Of a stretch of 64,000 nt of DNA, positions 27,715-38,900 are shown piece after piece. The notes under the pieces are model-generated. The model did not search any database, was not told the DNA's origin, and saw only the letters and a program-made list of their open reading frames with translations. Numbering within the stretch: the first letter of the stretch is position 1; every line of letters begins with the position of its first letter. Source of the stretch: Sulfitobacter delicatus (GTDB lineage: Bacteria > Pseudomonadota > Alphaproteobacteria > Rhodobacterales > Rhodobacteraceae); the NCBI RefSeq assembly GCF_900102535.1, contig NZ_FNBP01000012.1:55068-119067 (forward strand), in the 5' to 3' direction. The translations under genes and the position numbers were made by a program.

Positions 27715-28005
27715 ATGGCAACCAAACCAATGACCAAGACCCAGCTCGTCGCCGCTCTGGCAGAAGAGATGGACACGGACAAGAAATCCGCAGGCGCAGC
27801 GCTTGACGCCGTTTGCAACCTGATCACCCGCGAAGTGTCTGCTGGTGGTGCCGTAACCCTGCCTGGCGTTGGCAAAATCTATTGCCGCGAGCGCCCCGAG
27901 CGTATGGTGCGTAACCCCGCGACCGGTGAGCAGTTCAAGAAAGACGCCGACAAAGTGGTCAAGATGACCATCGCGAAGGCGCTGAAGGACAGCGTGAACG
28001 AGTAA
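27715..28005 (+). CDS. hup: HU-family DNA-binding protein
   Basis: A 96-residue nucleoid protein. MTKTQLVAALAEEMDTDKKS is the helical dimer part and VGKIYCRERPERMVRNPATG the beta-arm with the conserved RNP-type tip, followed by the C-terminal helix. The ATG at 27715 follows AAGGAGAT and is strongly preferred to the longer frame from 27616. It is flanked by its own promoter region and a good terminator, so it is probably monocistronic and highly expressed. Confidence 0.94.
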   Translation: MATKPMTKTQLVAALAEEMDTDKKSAGAALDAVCNLITREVSAGGAVTLPGVGKIYCRERPERMVRNPATGEQFKKDADKVVKMTIAKALKDSVNE

Positions 28006-28027
28006 GCCATCGGCTGAGCGTTTACGA

Positions 28028-28054
28028 AAGGGTCGCCCGCGGGCGACCCTTTTT
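28028..28054 (+). terminator. Rho-independent terminator of the HU gene
   Basis: A 12-bp GC-rich perfect palindrome (28028-28051) is followed directly by a T run. It lies 22 bases after the HU stop. Confidence 0.9.
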
Positions 28055-28069
28055 CGTTGGGGACGCTGA

Positions 28070-28205
28070 GGGCCATCGCCTGCCCGCGGGTCGGCGATCC
28101 AACGTCGCCTCGTGCTACTTTATGGTTCAGCCTTGGTGAGACTACGCAAAGTCGCACCCAGCCTCACCAAATCGCCTACCCGGTGAGGCGGGCAGGCGAT
28201 GGCCC
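28070..28205. repeat. Palindromic dispersed repeat, copy A
   Basis: The outer 18 bases (28070-28087) are the exact reverse complement of the last 18 (28188-28205). Between them is a stretch shared with copies B and C, including GTGCTACTTTATGGTTCAG and CACCCAGCCTCACCAAATCG. A tail to about 28232 is also similar. No coding frame is convincing. It resembles a MITE-like or REP-type element. Confidence 0.75.
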
Positions 28206-28287
28206 GGAGCCTACGGCTTGATCCCGGGCCGGGGGCAGATCGAAACGGAGAACCGCATCCCTATCAGCCCGAGAACTAGTTATCTGA

Positions 28288-28505
28288 GGGCCAGCGCCTG
28301 ACCGCGGGTCGGCGATCCGAGGCCAGCTTCGTGCCACTTTGTGGTTCAACCGTGATGAGACTTCGCAAAGTCGCACCCAGCCTCACCAAATCGCCTACCC
28401 GGTCGCACCAGAGGTGCGCCCCTAAAAACACGGCACGCCTTTGGCGTGACGGGCGGGCAGGCGATGGCCCGGCGCCTGCGGCTTGATTCCGGGCTGGGGT
28501 GGTAG
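28288..28505. repeat. Palindromic dispersed repeat, copy B
   Basis: Same element as copy A, in direct orientation 80 bases on, with imperfect left arm and an extra insert of about 50 bases (28404-28452) containing two small hairpins. Its last 35 bases (28471-28505) are identical to the outer end of copy C. Confidence 0.75.
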
Positions 28506-28582
28506 CCTTACCCGTTTTCCCCACCTTGTCCTCTCCCCGCAAACCAGCCATTGCTTAGCAAGTTCAGAACAGGGGGCATCTC

Positions 28583-29452
28583 ATGGACATACGCGCAATT
28601 CTCATGGGTCTGGCCTTTGCCGTGATGTGGTCCTCGGCCTTCACCTCCGCCCGCATCATCGTGATGGACGCCTCGCCCCTCCTCGCCCTTTCCCTGCGCT
28701 ACCTGATCTCCGGTCTCATCGGTGTCGGTATCGCGCTCGCCTTGGGCCAAAGTTGGCGCCTCACCCCCGCCCAATGGCGCGCCACGGTGATCTTCGGCAT
28801 CCTGCAAAACGCCGTCTACCTTGGCCTAAACTTCATCGCAATGCAGACTATCGAAGCCTCCCTCGCTGCGATCATCGCCTCCACCATGCCCCTGCTCGTC
28901 GGCTTCGCCGCCTGGGCCTTTCTGGGGGAAAAACTCCGCCCCCTCGGCATCGCAGGCCTCCTCGCAGGCGTCCTCGGCGTCGCCATCATCATGGGCGCGC
29001 GCCTTGGCGGCCAAGTCGACCTCTACGGCCTCATCCTCTGCGCCATCGGCGTCGTCGCCCTCACCGCCGCCACCCTGCTGGTGCGCGGTGCAACCTCGGG
29101 CGGCAATTTCCTCATGGTCGTCGGCCTGCAAATGCTCGTCGGCTGTGTCGCGCTCAGCATCGCGACCCTTCTGTTTGAGGCCCCGCGCATCGACCCCAGC
29201 CTGCGCCTGACGCTGGCCTTCGCATATACCTGCCTCGTCCCCGGCCTTGCCGCCACCGTGGTCTGGTTCTGGCTGGTCAACCGCATCGGCGCCACCCGCG
29301 CGGCGACCTTCCACTTCCTCAACCCCTTCTTCGGCGTCGCCATCGCGGCCATGCTGCTGGGCGAAACCCTCGGCCCCCGCGACATCCTCGGCGTGGCGAT
29401 CATCGCGGGCGGCATCCTCGCCGTGCAGGTCTCGCGCCAGCGTAAAACGTAA
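28583..29452 (+). CDS. EamA/DMT-family exporter
   Basis: A 289-residue inner-membrane protein made of two EamA repeats with ten predicted helices. Typical segments are [15 protein letters not shown] in helix 1 and the repeat end [19 protein letters not shown]. It probably exports amino acids or related metabolites; the substrate is unknown. It starts about 80 bases after repeat copy B and is followed by msrB 79 bases later. Confidence 0.88.
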   Translation: MDIRAILMGLAFAVMWSSAFTSARIIVMDASPLLALSLRYLISGLIGVGIALALGQSWRLTPAQWRATVIFGILQNAVYLGLNFIAMQTIEASLAAIIASTMPLLVGFAAWAFLGEKLRPLGIAGLLAGVLGVAIIMGARLGGQVDLYGLILCAIGVVALTAATLLVRGATSGGNFLMVVGLQMLVGCVALSIATLLFEAPRIDPSLRLTLAFAYTCLVPGLAATVVWFWLVNRIGATRAATFHFLNPFFGVAIAAMLLGETLGPRDILGVAIIAGGILAVQVSRQRKT

Positions 29453-29531
29453 CACCTCTGTGAGCCGCAAACCCTTTGAATTCCGTTCCCAGACCCCATC
29501 TAATAGGCCAACACCCCATCCGGAGGACGCC

Positions 29532-29981
29532 ATGCCCCAATACGAAAAAACCACCGAAGCCATCGACGCGCTGAGCGCGGAAGAGTTCCACGTCACCCAA
29601 CGCAGCGGCACCGAACGCCCCGGCACCGGCAAATATCTCAGCAACAAAGAGCCGGGCATCTATGTCGACATCGTCTCTGGCGAACCGCTCTTTGCCAGCG
29701 GCGACAAATATGAAAGCGGCTGCGGCTGGCCGAGCTTTACCAAACCGATCGAGCCCGCCTATGTCGAAGAGCTACAAGACGCCTCGCTCGGCATGGTCCG
29801 CACCGAAGTGCGCAGCAAACATGGCGACAGCCACCTCGGCCACGTCTTCCCCGACGGTCCACCAGACCGGGGCGGCCTGCGCTATTGCATTAACTCCGCC
29901 TCCCTGCGCTTCATCCACCGCGACGACATGGAAGCCGAAGGCTATGGCGAATACCTCAACCAAGTGGAGAACGTAACATGA
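29532..29981 (+). CDS. msrB: Peptide-methionine (R)-S-oxide reductase
   Basis: A 149-residue MsrB that repairs the R-epimer of methionine sulfoxide. Key blocks are [13 protein letters not shown] (about residues 60-72), [14 protein letters not shown] and the catalytic cysteine in [11 protein letters not shown]. The second zinc CxxC pair is not present, as in zinc-free MsrB forms. The ATG at 29532 follows GGAGGA. It overlaps msrA by four bases (ATGA). Confidence 0.94.
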   Translation: MPQYEKTTEAIDALSAEEFHVTQRSGTERPGTGKYLSNKEPGIYVDIVSGEPLFASGDKYESGCGWPSFTKPIEPAYVEELQDASLGMVRTEVRSKHGDSHLGHVFPDGPPDRGGLRYCINSASLRFIHRDDMEAEGYGEYLNQVENVT

Positions 29982-30487
29982 CAACCGAACGCGCAGTACT
30001 GGCCGGTGGCTGCTTTTGGGGCATGCAAGACCTGATCCGCCGCCGCCCCGGCGTGGTCTCGACCCGCGTCGGCTATACTGGCGGCGACGTGCCTAACGCG
30101 ACCTACCGCGACCACGGCACCCACGCCGAGGGAATCGAGATCATCTTTGACTCAGAGAAAACCTCCTACCGCGAATTGCTGGAATTCTTTTTCCAGATCC
30201 ACGACCCCACCACGATCAACCGCCAAGGCAATGACCGTGGCATGAGCTACCGCTCCGCAATCTACTACGTAAGCGACGAGCAAAAAGCCGTGGCCGAAGA
30301 CACCATCGCTGATGTCGAAGCCTCCGGCCTCTGGCCCGGCAAAGTGGTGACCGAAGTCGAACCGGTTGGCGATTTCTGGGAAGCCGAGCCGGACCATCAA
30401 GACTATCTGGAACGGATGCCCAACGGCTACACCTGCCACTTCCCCCGCGCCGATTGGGTGCTGCCCAAACGCGACGCCGCCGAATAA
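29978..30487 (+). CDS. msrA: Peptide-methionine (S)-S-oxide reductase
   Basis: A 169-residue MsrA with the catalytic GGCFWGMQ (residues 10-17), the [14 protein letters not shown] loop and the conserved [17 protein letters not shown]. It reduces the S-epimer of methionine sulfoxide and complements MsrB. Translation is coupled to msrB. A terminator-like hairpin follows at 30495. Confidence 0.95.
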   Translation: MTTERAVLAGGCFWGMQDLIRRRPGVVSTRVGYTGGDVPNATYRDHGTHAEGIEIIFDSEKTSYRELLEFFFQIHDPTTINRQGNDRGMSYRSAIYYVSDEQKAVAEDTIADVEASGLWPGKVVTEVEPVGDFWEAEPDHQDYLERMPNGYTCHFPRADWVLPKRDAAE

Positions 30488-30494
30488 ACGACTG

Positions 30495-30515
30495 CCCCCG
30501 GCCCCGCGCCGGGGG
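30495..30515. terminator. Hairpin between convergent msrA and hydantoinase genes
   Basis: An 8-bp GC stem (30495-30502 with 30508-30515) fills the 29-base gap between the two convergent stops. It could end transcription from both sides. Confidence 0.65.
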
Positions 30516-30516
30516 T

Positions 30517-32523
30517 TCAGCCCACCGCCACGCGCGGACGGCCCGAGGCTTCGACGGTCACATCCGCCTCAACAAAAACCTCCCGCCCCTCGACACCCGC
30601 CGTGCGGATATTGCGCGAGACCTGCACCTCAATCTCCGCCGCACCCGCTGACTTTGCCCGCTCCCGTGCGGCCCGCGTCAAAACCGTCTCTAACAGGGCC
30701 AAAGCACTCTCCGGATCGCTGAAATCCTCCGGCCCCGCGTCCAAATGCACGCGAAACTTCCCTTCGACCGGCGAGGTCACCGTCCCGCTTTGCCGCATGA
30801 TGACCCGCCCCACGACCGCGCCGATGGCATTCGCCACGCCCGCATGTTCCGGCAAAATCATTTCGGTCCCAAGCCGCGCCCCCACCGCCGGATAGTAACT
30901 CGCCGCCGACGCGCCCAGCCCTACGATAGGCAAGTTCAGCCCCGCATCAATTCGCAACAGCCCCCGATGCCCTGCCAAACCCCGCTGCAACAAAACATGC
31001 CGCGCCAAAACCTCCGGCGGAAGGTCGAAACCGGGGTCTTCCTCCGCAAAAGCAGTCTCTAACAAGGCCAAACTGGTCTGATAAATGAGCCGATCGATAA
31101 TGATCTGCGCAAGCTTTTCAGGCTCCGGACAGAACTTGGCCCCCGATCCCCCGCGCTGCCGCCCGAACAGTTCCAACGCCTTGCGCGCCGCATGCGCATC
31201 CCAAGCGTCCAACTGCCCCGCCACATGGCTCGCATCCGAAGGCGTCACCCCCGCGACCTGCACCAAGCCCCGCGCCACCAACCGCGCCAGCGCGCCCTTC
31301 TCCATCCGCGACCGCAGGACATCTCCCAAAGGATGCACCGCAGCACCAATCCGCTCCAACAGAGCCGCTTCACGCGGGGCCAGCCCTTCCGCCTCCTGCC
31401 CGGACACAGCCCGCACAAAGCGCCCGTCATGCTCGCCCGGCACCGTCCGCCGCAACTGCGCATCAAGTGCCGTGTGGACGACTTCCGGTGCCTCCGTGGC
31501 CATCAGCGACACCGGCAAAACCCGCTTCGGCCCCAGCGTCACCCCCGCCATCAGCCCTTCGGCGACGAAATGCACCTCACTGTCCCCGCCCAGCCCATGG
31601 GTGCGCATCGCCACTGCTTCGACCATCGTGCGATAGGCCCCGACCTGCGCCCCCGCCGGGTCAATCGCGGGCCGCCCATCGCGCAACAGAGCCACATCCG
31701 TCGTAGTCCCGCCAATGTCCGACACCAGCGCATGCTCCGCCCCCGTCAGCCATTTGGCCCCGACCAAGGACGCCGCAGGTCCGCTTAAAATCGTCTCAAT
31801 CGGTCGCTGCCGCGCCTGCGCGCTCGACATCTGCGCGCCGTCGCCGCGCACCACCATCATCGGCGCGTTGATCCCTAAAGCGCGCAACTGCGTCTCTGCC
31901 CGGCCGATCAGGCGGTCAATCATCCCAATCAACCGCGCATTCAGCAGCGCCGTCAGCGCACGCTTCGGTCCGTTCAACCGCGCCGATAATTCGTGCGAGG
32001 CCGAGACCGGTCGCCCCGTCACCTCAGCCACCAGTTCCGCCACCCGCACCTCATGCGCCGGGTTGCGCGTGGCGAACTGGCTTGCCACGGCAAAGCCGCT
32101 CACATCCCGCTTATGTGTCTCTAAAAAGGCCAATAGCGCCGCTTCATCCAGCGCCGCCACCTCGGCCCCGGCATGGTCATGCCCGCCTGCCAGCAGCAAA
32201 GATGGATCGCCGCGCAGCGCCTCTTCCAGCCCATGCGCCGCCAAGTCCCGCGCCCGAAACCCGACGTAGATCAACGCCACGCGCCCGCCTTGCCCTTCAA
32301 CCAACGCATTGGTCGCCAAGGTCGTCGACAGCGATGCCATCGCAATGTCCGAAGGCGCGAAACCCGACTGCGCCAGCACCGCGCTCACGGCATTCCCGAC
32401 ACCAATTGCCAAATCCGCCCGCGTCGTCAGCGCCTTAGCCGAAGCAATCACCTCCGTCTCATCCCGGATCAACACCGCATCCGTATAGGTGCCACCCGTG
32501 TCCACACCCAGTAACACTGTCAT
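30517..32523 (-). CDS. Hydantoinase/oxoprolinase family protein (HyuA-like)
   Basis: A 668-residue protein of the HyuA superfamily. The N-terminal actin-like ATPase motif is LLGVDTGGTYTDAVLI (residues 4-19), the second phosphate loop is LVSDIGGTTTDVALLRDG (about residues 267-284), with LSGPAASLVGAKWL just before. It may hydrolyse a cyclic amide using ATP. No HyuB partner gene is adjacent, which is unusual for a true hydantoinase. It begins three bases after queG and is probably cotranscribed. Confidence 0.85.
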   Translation of the reverse strand: MTVLLGVDTGGTYTDAVLIRDETEVIASAKALTTRADLAIGVGNAVSAVLAQSGFAPSDIAMASLSTTLATNALVEGQGGRVALIYVGFRARDLAAHGLEEALRGDPSLLLAGGHDHAGAEVAALDEAALLAFLETHKRDVSGFAVASQFATRNPAHEVRVAELVAEVTGRPVSASHELSARLNGPKRALTALLNARLIGMIDRLIGRAETQLRALGINAPMMVVRGDGAQMSSAQARQRPIETILSGPAASLVGAKWLTGAEHALVSDIGGTTTDVALLRDGRPAIDPAGAQVGAYRTMVEAVAMRTHGLGGDSEVHFVAEGLMAGVTLGPKRVLPVSLMATEAPEVVHTALDAQLRRTVPGEHDGRFVRAVSGQEAEGLAPREAALLERIGAAVHPLGDVLRSRMEKGALARLVARGLVQVAGVTPSDASHVAGQLDAWDAHAARKALELFGRQRGGSGAKFCPEPEKLAQIIIDRLIYQTSLALLETAFAEEDPGFDLPPEVLARHVLLQRGLAGHRGLLRIDAGLNLPIVGLGASAASYYPAVGARLGTEMILPEHAGVANAIGAVVGRVIMRQSGTVTSPVEGKFRVHLDAGPEDFSDPESALALLETVLTRAARERAKSAGAAEIEVQVSRNIRTAGVEGREVFVEADVTVEASGRPRVAVG

Positions 32524-32526
32524 TGC

Positions 32527-33567
32527 CTACCCAAGCCTTTCAGCCGCCCAACGCGCCGCATCCGCGACCGTCGCATCGGCATCCTCCGCCAAAGATTGCG
32601 CCACCGGGCGCAGCTCTGCCAGCCCAGAATTGCCGATGGCATAAAGCACATTGCGCACAAAGCGGTCCCGCCCGATCCGCTTGATCGGCGAGCCGGAAAA
32701 CCGCGCGCGAAACGCGGTATCATCCAGTGTTGCCAGCTCTGCCAGATCGGCAGGCTGCACCGCTGGGCCGTGATAGCGCATGTCGCTCGCCGCCACGGCG
32801 AACTTGTTCCATGGGCAGGCGGCGAGGCAGTCATCACAGCCGTAAATCCGGTTGCCCAGTTTTTCGCGCAGCTCCAGATCGACCGGGCCTTTATGCTCAA
32901 TCGTCAGATAGGAAATGCAGCGCCGCGCATCGAGTTGATAGGGCGCGGGGAAAGCATCGGTCGGGCAAGCGTCCAAACAGGCGCGACAAGAGCCACAGTG
33001 GTCCACCTCCCGCGCATCGGTTGCCAGATCGAGGGTCGTAAAAACAGAGCCTAAAAAGGCCCAATTGCCGAACTTCCGGCTCAGAAGGTTGGTGTGTTTC
33101 CCCTGCCACCCCAGCCCCGCCGCCTGCGCCAAGGCCTTTTCCGGCACCGGGGCGGTATCCACAAAAACCTTCACTTCAGGCTCCTGCGCGCGCGCCTCTT
33201 CCATCAGCCAACGTGCCAGCCGCTTGAGCCGTTTCTTGACGATGTCATGGTAATCACGCCCCTGCGCATAGACGGAAATCGCCCCCTTCTCAGGCTGCTC
33301 CAACACCGCACGCGGATCATGCTCGGGCGTATAGCTCTCGGCCAGCATGATGACCGACCGCGCCTCGGGCCACAGCACCGCCGGGTTGCCGCGCCAATGC
33401 ATGCGCTCTTCCATCCAGCCCATCTGACCATGAAAGCCTGCTTCGACAAAACGGCTCAACCGCTCCGGCACCTCCGGCACGTCAGCGGGGCGGCAGATGC
33501 GGCAGGCGACAAACCCTTCCTCCAGCGCCCGTGCCACCACGCGCGCCTTCAGGTCTTCGCTGTCCAC
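32527..33567 (-). CDS. queG: Epoxyqueuosine reductase
   Basis: A 346-residue QueG, which performs the last, cobalamin-dependent step of queuosine synthesis in tRNA. Two ferredoxin-like clusters are visible: [18 protein letters not shown] and [36 protein letters not shown] is a family signature, and the C-terminus looks like a short HEAT repeat. I chose the GTG at 33567 with GAGG upstream; a GTG at 33573 is the alternative. The frame open to 33732 overlaps the GST gene and is not used. Confidence 0.93.
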   Translation of the reverse strand: MDSEDLKARVVARALEEGFVACRICRPADVPEVPERLSRFVEAGFHGQMGWMEERMHWRGNPAVLWPEARSVIMLAESYTPEHDPRAVLEQPEKGAISVYAQGRDYHDIVKKRLKRLARWLMEEARAQEPEVKVFVDTAPVPEKALAQAAGLGWQGKHTNLLSRKFGNWAFLGSVFTTLDLATDAREVDHCGSCRACLDACPTDAFPAPYQLDARRCISYLTIEHKGPVDLELREKLGNRIYGCDDCLAACPWNKFAVAASDMRYHGPAVQPADLAELATLDDTAFRARFSGSPIKRIGRDRFVRNVLYAIGNSGLAELRPVAQSLAEDADATVADAARWAAERLG

Positions 33568-33595
33568 AGTCACCCTCGTGGCGCCTCGGACGCCA

Positions 33596-34264
33596 TCAGA
33601 AGTCGAGGTTGTTGTATTGCTTGGGCGGCGGGAAGCCCGGCACCTGATCGGCAAGGATCGAGCGGAAGGCCGGGCGCGATTTGATCTTGGCGTACCAGTC
33701 CTTGACCACGGCAGAGCGGTTCCAATCCACATCCGAGATATAGTCGAGCGAGGACAAATGCGCCGCCGCCGCGAAATCCGCCAGCGTCATCACATCTCCC
33801 GCCAACCAACGGCGGTGGTCGAGCAGCCATGTCATGTAATCGAGATGATATTTGATCGCCTTAGCCCCGGCCTTGACGTTTTTGCTGTCTGGGTAGCCCT
33901 GCTTGGTGACCTTCTTGTTCACCCGCTCATAAAGCAGTTTTGACGTCACCTCATGGTGGAACTTGTCGTCAAACCAGCTCACCAGCCGCCGCACCTCCAA
34001 CCGCTGCACCGGGTCGCTGGGCAGCAGGGGCGCTTCGGGGCGGGTCTCTTCGATATATTCGCAGATCGCCGCGCTTTCGGACATCATGATCCCGTCCAGC
34101 CGCAGCACAGGCACTTTGCCCGCCGGGTTACGGCGCAGGAAATCCGGGTCTTGCTCCCAATAGCGTTCCTCAACCAGTTCCACCTCGATCTTCTTCTCGC
34201 CCAGGCTCAGCCGCACCTTGCGGCAGAAGGGAGACAAGGGAACATGAAACAAGCGAGCCGTCAT
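33596..34264 (-). CDS. Glutathione S-transferase family protein
   Basis: A 222-residue GST: thioredoxin-like N-terminal domain with [20 protein letters not shown] (catalytic-type Ser/Cys at positions 11-14), the cis-proline [10 protein letters not shown] and [11 protein letters not shown] for glutathione binding, then an all-helical C-terminal domain. It starts 58 bases downstream of mtgA and ends 28 bases before queG on the same strand. Substrate unknown. Confidence 0.9.
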   Translation of the reverse strand: MTARLFHVPLSPFCRKVRLSLGEKKIEVELVEERYWEQDPDFLRRNPAGKVPVLRLDGIMMSESAAICEYIEETRPEAPLLPSDPVQRLEVRRLVSWFDDKFHHEVTSKLLYERVNKKVTKQGYPDSKNVKAGAKAIKYHLDYMTWLLDHRRWLAGDVMTLADFAAAAHLSSLDYISDVDWNRSAVVKDWYAKIKSRPAFRSILADQVPGFPPPKQYNNLDF

Positions 34265-34322
34265 AAGAAGTCCGTCTGATAAAAGGGGTTACACTCTTCC
34301 ATGCCTGTTGGCGTAGGGATTT

Positions 34323-35057
34323 TCAACTCTCGAAACAGGCGGCGCGACCGTCCGCGCGGATGGTCGCCGCCCCGTCCATGATCTGTGCCGTGCGTTTGCG
34401 GGTGAAGTCGCCGGGCTTGGAGGCCGAGCGGTCTTTGGGGTCCGGCAGGATCGCCGCAAGCCGTGCGGCCTGCTTGTCGCTGAGGTCCCCAGCGCTCACG
34501 CCAAAGTAATGTGGGGCCGCTGCGCCGACGCCAAAGACGCCCTCGTCGAACTCCGCAACATTCAGATAAACCTCGATAATCCGCCGCTTCGGCCAAAGCG
34601 CCTCAACCAGCGGCGTCATCCCGGCCTCCATCGCTTTGCGTATCCACGAGCGCCCGTGCCAAAGGTAGACATTCTTGACCGTCTGCTGGCTGATCGTGGA
34701 CGCCCCGCGCTCCGAGCCGTTCTCGATCGCCGTGCGGATCGCCTCCATGTCAAAGCCCCAGTGGTTGCAGAAATTCGCATCCTCCGCCGCCACAGCCGAG
34801 CGCGCCATAACCGGGGCAATCTGCTCCAGCGGCACCCAGTCGCGCTGCACCCCGCCCAAACGGCGGCTTTCGGAGAACATATAGACCCCGGTCGGCGGAT
34901 TGACGAAACGAAAGAGCAGCACGAGCAGCACCGCCAGCGCACCCAACAGGAGGATCGCGCCGAAAAACCAGCGTGTGACGCGTTGTTTGAAGGTGATCTG
35001 CGGCGCAGCCTTACGGCGACCCCGGCCCTTGGTGGCGGTCTTTTTACGTGTGCTCAT
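34323..35057 (-). CDS. mtgA: Monofunctional biosynthetic peptidoglycan transglycosylase
   Basis: A 244-residue GT51 enzyme: basic N-terminus, one membrane helix (about residues 29-50), then the catalytic motifs EDANFCNHWGFD (glutamate nucleophile near residue 93), GASTISQQTVKNVYLW and EVYLNVAEFDEGVFGVGAAA. It polymerises lipid II glycan strands at the outer face of the inner membrane. It starts seven bases after the SGNH lipoprotein gene. Confidence 0.93.
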   Translation of the reverse strand: MSTRKKTATKGRGRRKAAPQITFKQRVTRWFFGAILLLGALAVLLVLLFRFVNPPTGVYMFSESRRLGGVQRDWVPLEQIAPVMARSAVAAEDANFCNHWGFDMEAIRTAIENGSERGASTISQQTVKNVYLWHGRSWIRKAMEAGMTPLVEALWPKRRIIEVYLNVAEFDEGVFGVGAAAPHYFGVSAGDLSDKQAARLAAILPDPKDRSASKPGDFTRKRTAQIMDGAATIRADGRAACFES

Positions 35058-35064
35058 GGTCTAG

Positions 35065-35766
35065 CTATAGGCTGCTGGCAGGCGTTTGTGAACGTTTCTC
35101 GCGCGCCGTGATCTCTTGGGCGAGGTAGGCCCCGATCCGTGCCGAGCCGCGTTTGGAGGGATGCACATTGTCGCCTGCAAAGAGCCCCCGGTCGCTGCGG
35201 TCGATCACGTCTTCGGAATCGACGAAATGCACGCCGGGGGTGCGGGCGGCGAAGCGGGCGATGCGGGCTTCGATCTCGACCAGATCGTCGCGGCACCCGG
35301 CGAAGGAACCGCTGCCAGAGCCTGCGTAATAGCCCATCCACATCACCTGCGCACCGGTTTCCGCGCGGAGCCTTTGCAGGAAGGCCGGTATGCTGCCCTG
35401 CCCATCGGGGCTGATGAGCGCGTTGACCGACGCTGCGCAGGCACCGCAGCCGCAGTCGGCGCTCAGGTCATTGGCCCCACCGTTGACCAGCACCCAGTTC
35501 CAGCGCCCACCGGGGAACTGCTGTTGGATGTCAAAGCCGACGGCGGAAGCAATGGTCGAGTCGTTGTCGAATTGCGCCCCCGGCACCGCGCGGCTGGTGA
35601 CGCTGCGGCCCGTTGCGCTGGCGATGACATCGGGGATCGCGGCGCTGCCGTTCCATGCCATGATGGAATCGCCGAGGACGAGAATGTCGCCTGCGCCGCG
35701 GGGGGCGGTGTCTGTGCAGGCGGTGAGGCCTATGAACAGGGCCAAGATGATCAAAATTTTCCGCAT
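35065..35766 (-). CDS. SGNH/GDSL-type hydrolase lipoprotein
   Basis: A 233-residue lipoprotein with lipobox LTAC at about residues 14-17. The SGNH blocks are LVLGDSIMAWNG (block I serine), VNGGANDLSADCG (block III Asn) and a late Asp/His pair near DNVHPSKRGS. It is probably an esterase or deacetylase acting on the envelope. The ATG at 35766 is fixed by the lipoprotein signal; the longer frame begins inside repeat copy C. It lies upstream of mtgA. Confidence 0.85.
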   Translation of the reverse strand: MRKILIILALFIGLTACTDTAPRGAGDILVLGDSIMAWNGSAAIPDVIASATGRSVTSRAVPGAQFDNDSTIASAVGFDIQQQFPGGRWNWVLVNGGANDLSADCGCGACAASVNALISPDGQGSIPAFLQRLRAETGAQVMWMGYYAGSGSGSFAGCRDDLVEIEARIARFAARTPGVHFVDSEDVIDRSDRGLFAGDNVHPSKRGSARIGAYLAQEITAREKRSQTPASSL

Positions 35767-35809
35767 ACCGCCTCCTGTAAGACGGTTGAGGTAGTGCCCC
35801 CGGCAATCT

Positions 35810-35980
35810 CTACCACCCCAGCCCGGAATCAAGCCGCAGGCGCCGGGCCATCGCCTGCCCGCCCGGACGGGTAGGCGATTTCGAAAGACTAGGCGTGCCC
35901 TCTCAAGCGCACATCAAGGCCGAACCATAAAGTGGCATGAGGCCACGGAGGATCGCCCACCCGCGGGCAGGCGATCGCCC
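35810..35980. repeat. Palindromic dispersed repeat, copy C (inverted)
   Basis: This copy is in the opposite orientation to A and B. Outer arms 35845-35862 and 35963-35980 are complementary except for one base. 35810-35844 is identical to the reverse complement of the last 35 bases of copy B. It fills the gap between the SGNH gene and gltB. Confidence 0.75.
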
Positions 35981-35983
35981 TCG

Positions 35984-38900
35984 TCACTCAGCCGGAACCG
36001 CCGTCTCTTCAACACTCAACGGCGCGGGCAGATGCACCAACATCTCCTTCGGGCAAACCTGCAAGAAGTTGTGCTTCTCCGTCTCCCAATGCTGCAGAAT
36101 ATCCGCTGCCTTGCGACTACCCGTCTCCGCCAAATGACGCTCGATCAGCCCGTGCAACTGATCCATCCAGTGATCCACCGTCACCGGACAGGTCACAATG
36201 GTCTCGGCATTCATCAGCTTCGGCGCCAGCCCATCAGGATCATACAGATACGCCATTCCCCCAGTCATCCCGGCGGCAAAATTCGCCCCGATCTCTCCAA
36301 GGATCACCGCCACACCGCCGGTCATATATTCACAACCGTTGCTGCCGCAGCCTTCGATCACCACATGCGCGCCCGAGTTGCGCACCGCAAAGCGCTCACC
36401 CGCACGCCCAGCGGCAAAGAGATAACCCGCCGTCGCGCCATAAAGCACCGTGTTGCCAATGATCGTATTCTCCGACGCCACCACCGGGCTGGCCATCGAA
36501 GGCCGCACCACAATCGTACCGCCCGACAAACCCTTGCCGACATAGTCATTGGCATCGCCCGAGACTTCGAGCTTCAGTCCCGGCGCCGCAAAAGCACCCA
36601 AAGACTGCCCGGCACTCCCGGTCAGCTTCACCGTCAGGTGATCCGGCTGCAACGAATTGCGCATCCCGAACCGCTTGACGATATGGCTCGACACACGCGT
36701 GCCCACCGTCCGATGCGTATTCTGCACCGCATAGGAAAGCTGCATCTTCTCGCCGTCCTCCAAGAACCGCGCCGCATCACGCACGATCTGCGCATCCAGC
36801 GTATCGAGCACCACCTGACGCGGCTTATCGCGGTCATAGACATTCTCATGCGCGCCATCGACGGTGATCAAAAGCGGGTTCAGGTCCAGATCATCCAGAT
36901 GCGCCGAGCCTCGGCTCACCTGCGTCAGCAGGTCCGCCCGGCCAATGACCTCATCAAGGCTCCGCGCCCCAATGCTGGCCAAAATCTCCCGCACTTCAGT
37001 GGCGTAGAAGGTAATGAGGTTCACCACCTTATCCGCGTTCCCGGTGAACTTGCCGCGCAGGGCTTCGTCCTGCGTACAAACACCCACGGGGCAGGTGTTC
37101 GACTGACACTGGCGCACCATGATGCAGCCCATCGCGATCAGCGCAGCGGTGCCGATGCCATATTCCTCGGCCCCCATCATCGCGGCCATGACGATGTCAC
37201 GCCCGGTCCGCAAACCCCCATCGGTCCGCAATGTCACCCGGTCGCGCAGGTTGTTCATCGACAGAACCTGGTGCGCCTCGGTCAGGCCCATCTCCCACGG
37301 CAAACCCGCGTATTTGATCGAGGTCGCAGGCGACGCCCCGGTGCCGCCGTTATGGCCGGAAATCAAAATGATATCTGCCTTGGCCTTAGCCACACCCGCA
37401 GCAATCGTGCCAACACCCGAAGACGCCACCAGCTTTACCGTCACCTTACAGCGCGGGTTGATCTGCTTTAGGTCATAGATCAGCTGCGCGAGGTCTTCGA
37501 TCGAGTAGATGTCGTGGTGCGGCGGGGGCGAGATCAGCGTCACGCCCTTGGTCGAATGCCGCAGCCGCGCGATCAGGTCGGTGACCTTCATCCCCGGAAG
37601 CTGCCCACCCTCACCGGGCTTGGCACCCTGCGCGACCTTGATCTCCAACTCTTCACACTGGTTCAGGTACTCCGCCGTCACGCCAAAGCGCCCCGAGGCC
37701 ACCTGTTTGATCTTGGCACTCGGGTTGTCGCCATTGGACTCCGGCACGAAATGCGCTGGATCTTCGCCGCCTTCACCACTGTCTGACTTCGCACCGATAC
37801 GGTTCATCGCCACGTTCAGCGTCTTATGCGCCTCAGGCGACAGCGCCCCCAACGACATGCCCGGCGTCACGAACCGCTTGCGGATCGAGGTGATGCTCTC
37901 CACCTCCTCCAACGGCACCGGATTGCCCCGCGGCTTGATGTCGAGCAAGTCACGCAGATGGATCGGCGGGTTGCTCTGCATCTTCTTCGAGTATTGCTGC
38001 CACATCTGGTAGGACGCTTTGTTGCAGGCCATCTGCAGCATATGCATGCTGCTCGCCTCCCAAGCGTGTTTCTCACCCGACTTGCGCTGCTTGTAGAAAC
38101 CGCCGATTGGCATGACGACGCCATCGCCCAACCAGCCACGCGCATGAACTTCCTCGGCCTTGCGCTGGATACCGACAACACCGATCCCGCTGATGCGGCT
38201 TGTCATGCCGGGGAAATATTCGGCGCACATGGCGCGCGACAGGCCCACGGCCTCAAAGTTCAACCCGCCGCGATAGGACGAGATCACCGAAATCCCCATC
38301 TTCGCCATGATCTTGAGCAGACCCTGATCAATCGCCTCACGGTACTTCTGCACCGCTTCGGTCAGCGACATATCCAGCAGCCCACGCCCAATCCGATCCG
38401 CCAAGGAATCCTCGGCCAAATAAGCGTTCACCACGGTCGCACCACAGCCCACCAGCACGGCAAAGTAATGCGGATCGACACATTCCGCAGAGCGCACGTT
38501 GAGCGAGGTAAAGGTCCGCAGCCCCTTGCGCACCAGATGGCTGTGCACCGCGCTGGTGGCCAAGATCATCGGCATCGCGACCCTGTCTTCGCCGCTATAC
38601 TGATCCGTCAGCACCAGATGCCCCGCGCCCGAGCGCACGGCATCCTCCGCCTCGGCCCGGATACGCGCCAGGCCGGCGCTAAGGTTGCCGTTGCCCGGCT
38701 CAAAGCTGCAATCGATTGTCACTGTATGCACTTTGAACTGCGCCATCAGCTCTTCGAACTGGGCATTGCCGACGAAAGGACTGTCGAGCACCAGAATCTC
38801 GGTCTGGCTGCTGTCTTCGTCGAGCACGTTCTTCAGGTTCCCGAAGCGCGTCTTCAAGCTCATCACCCGGAATTCGCGCAAGCTATCAATCGGCGGGTTG

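Noticed and set aside
24310..27875. Long minus-strand open frames of 569 and 622 codons
   Set aside because: They lie opposite ade and amn, with low-complexity translations and no domain.
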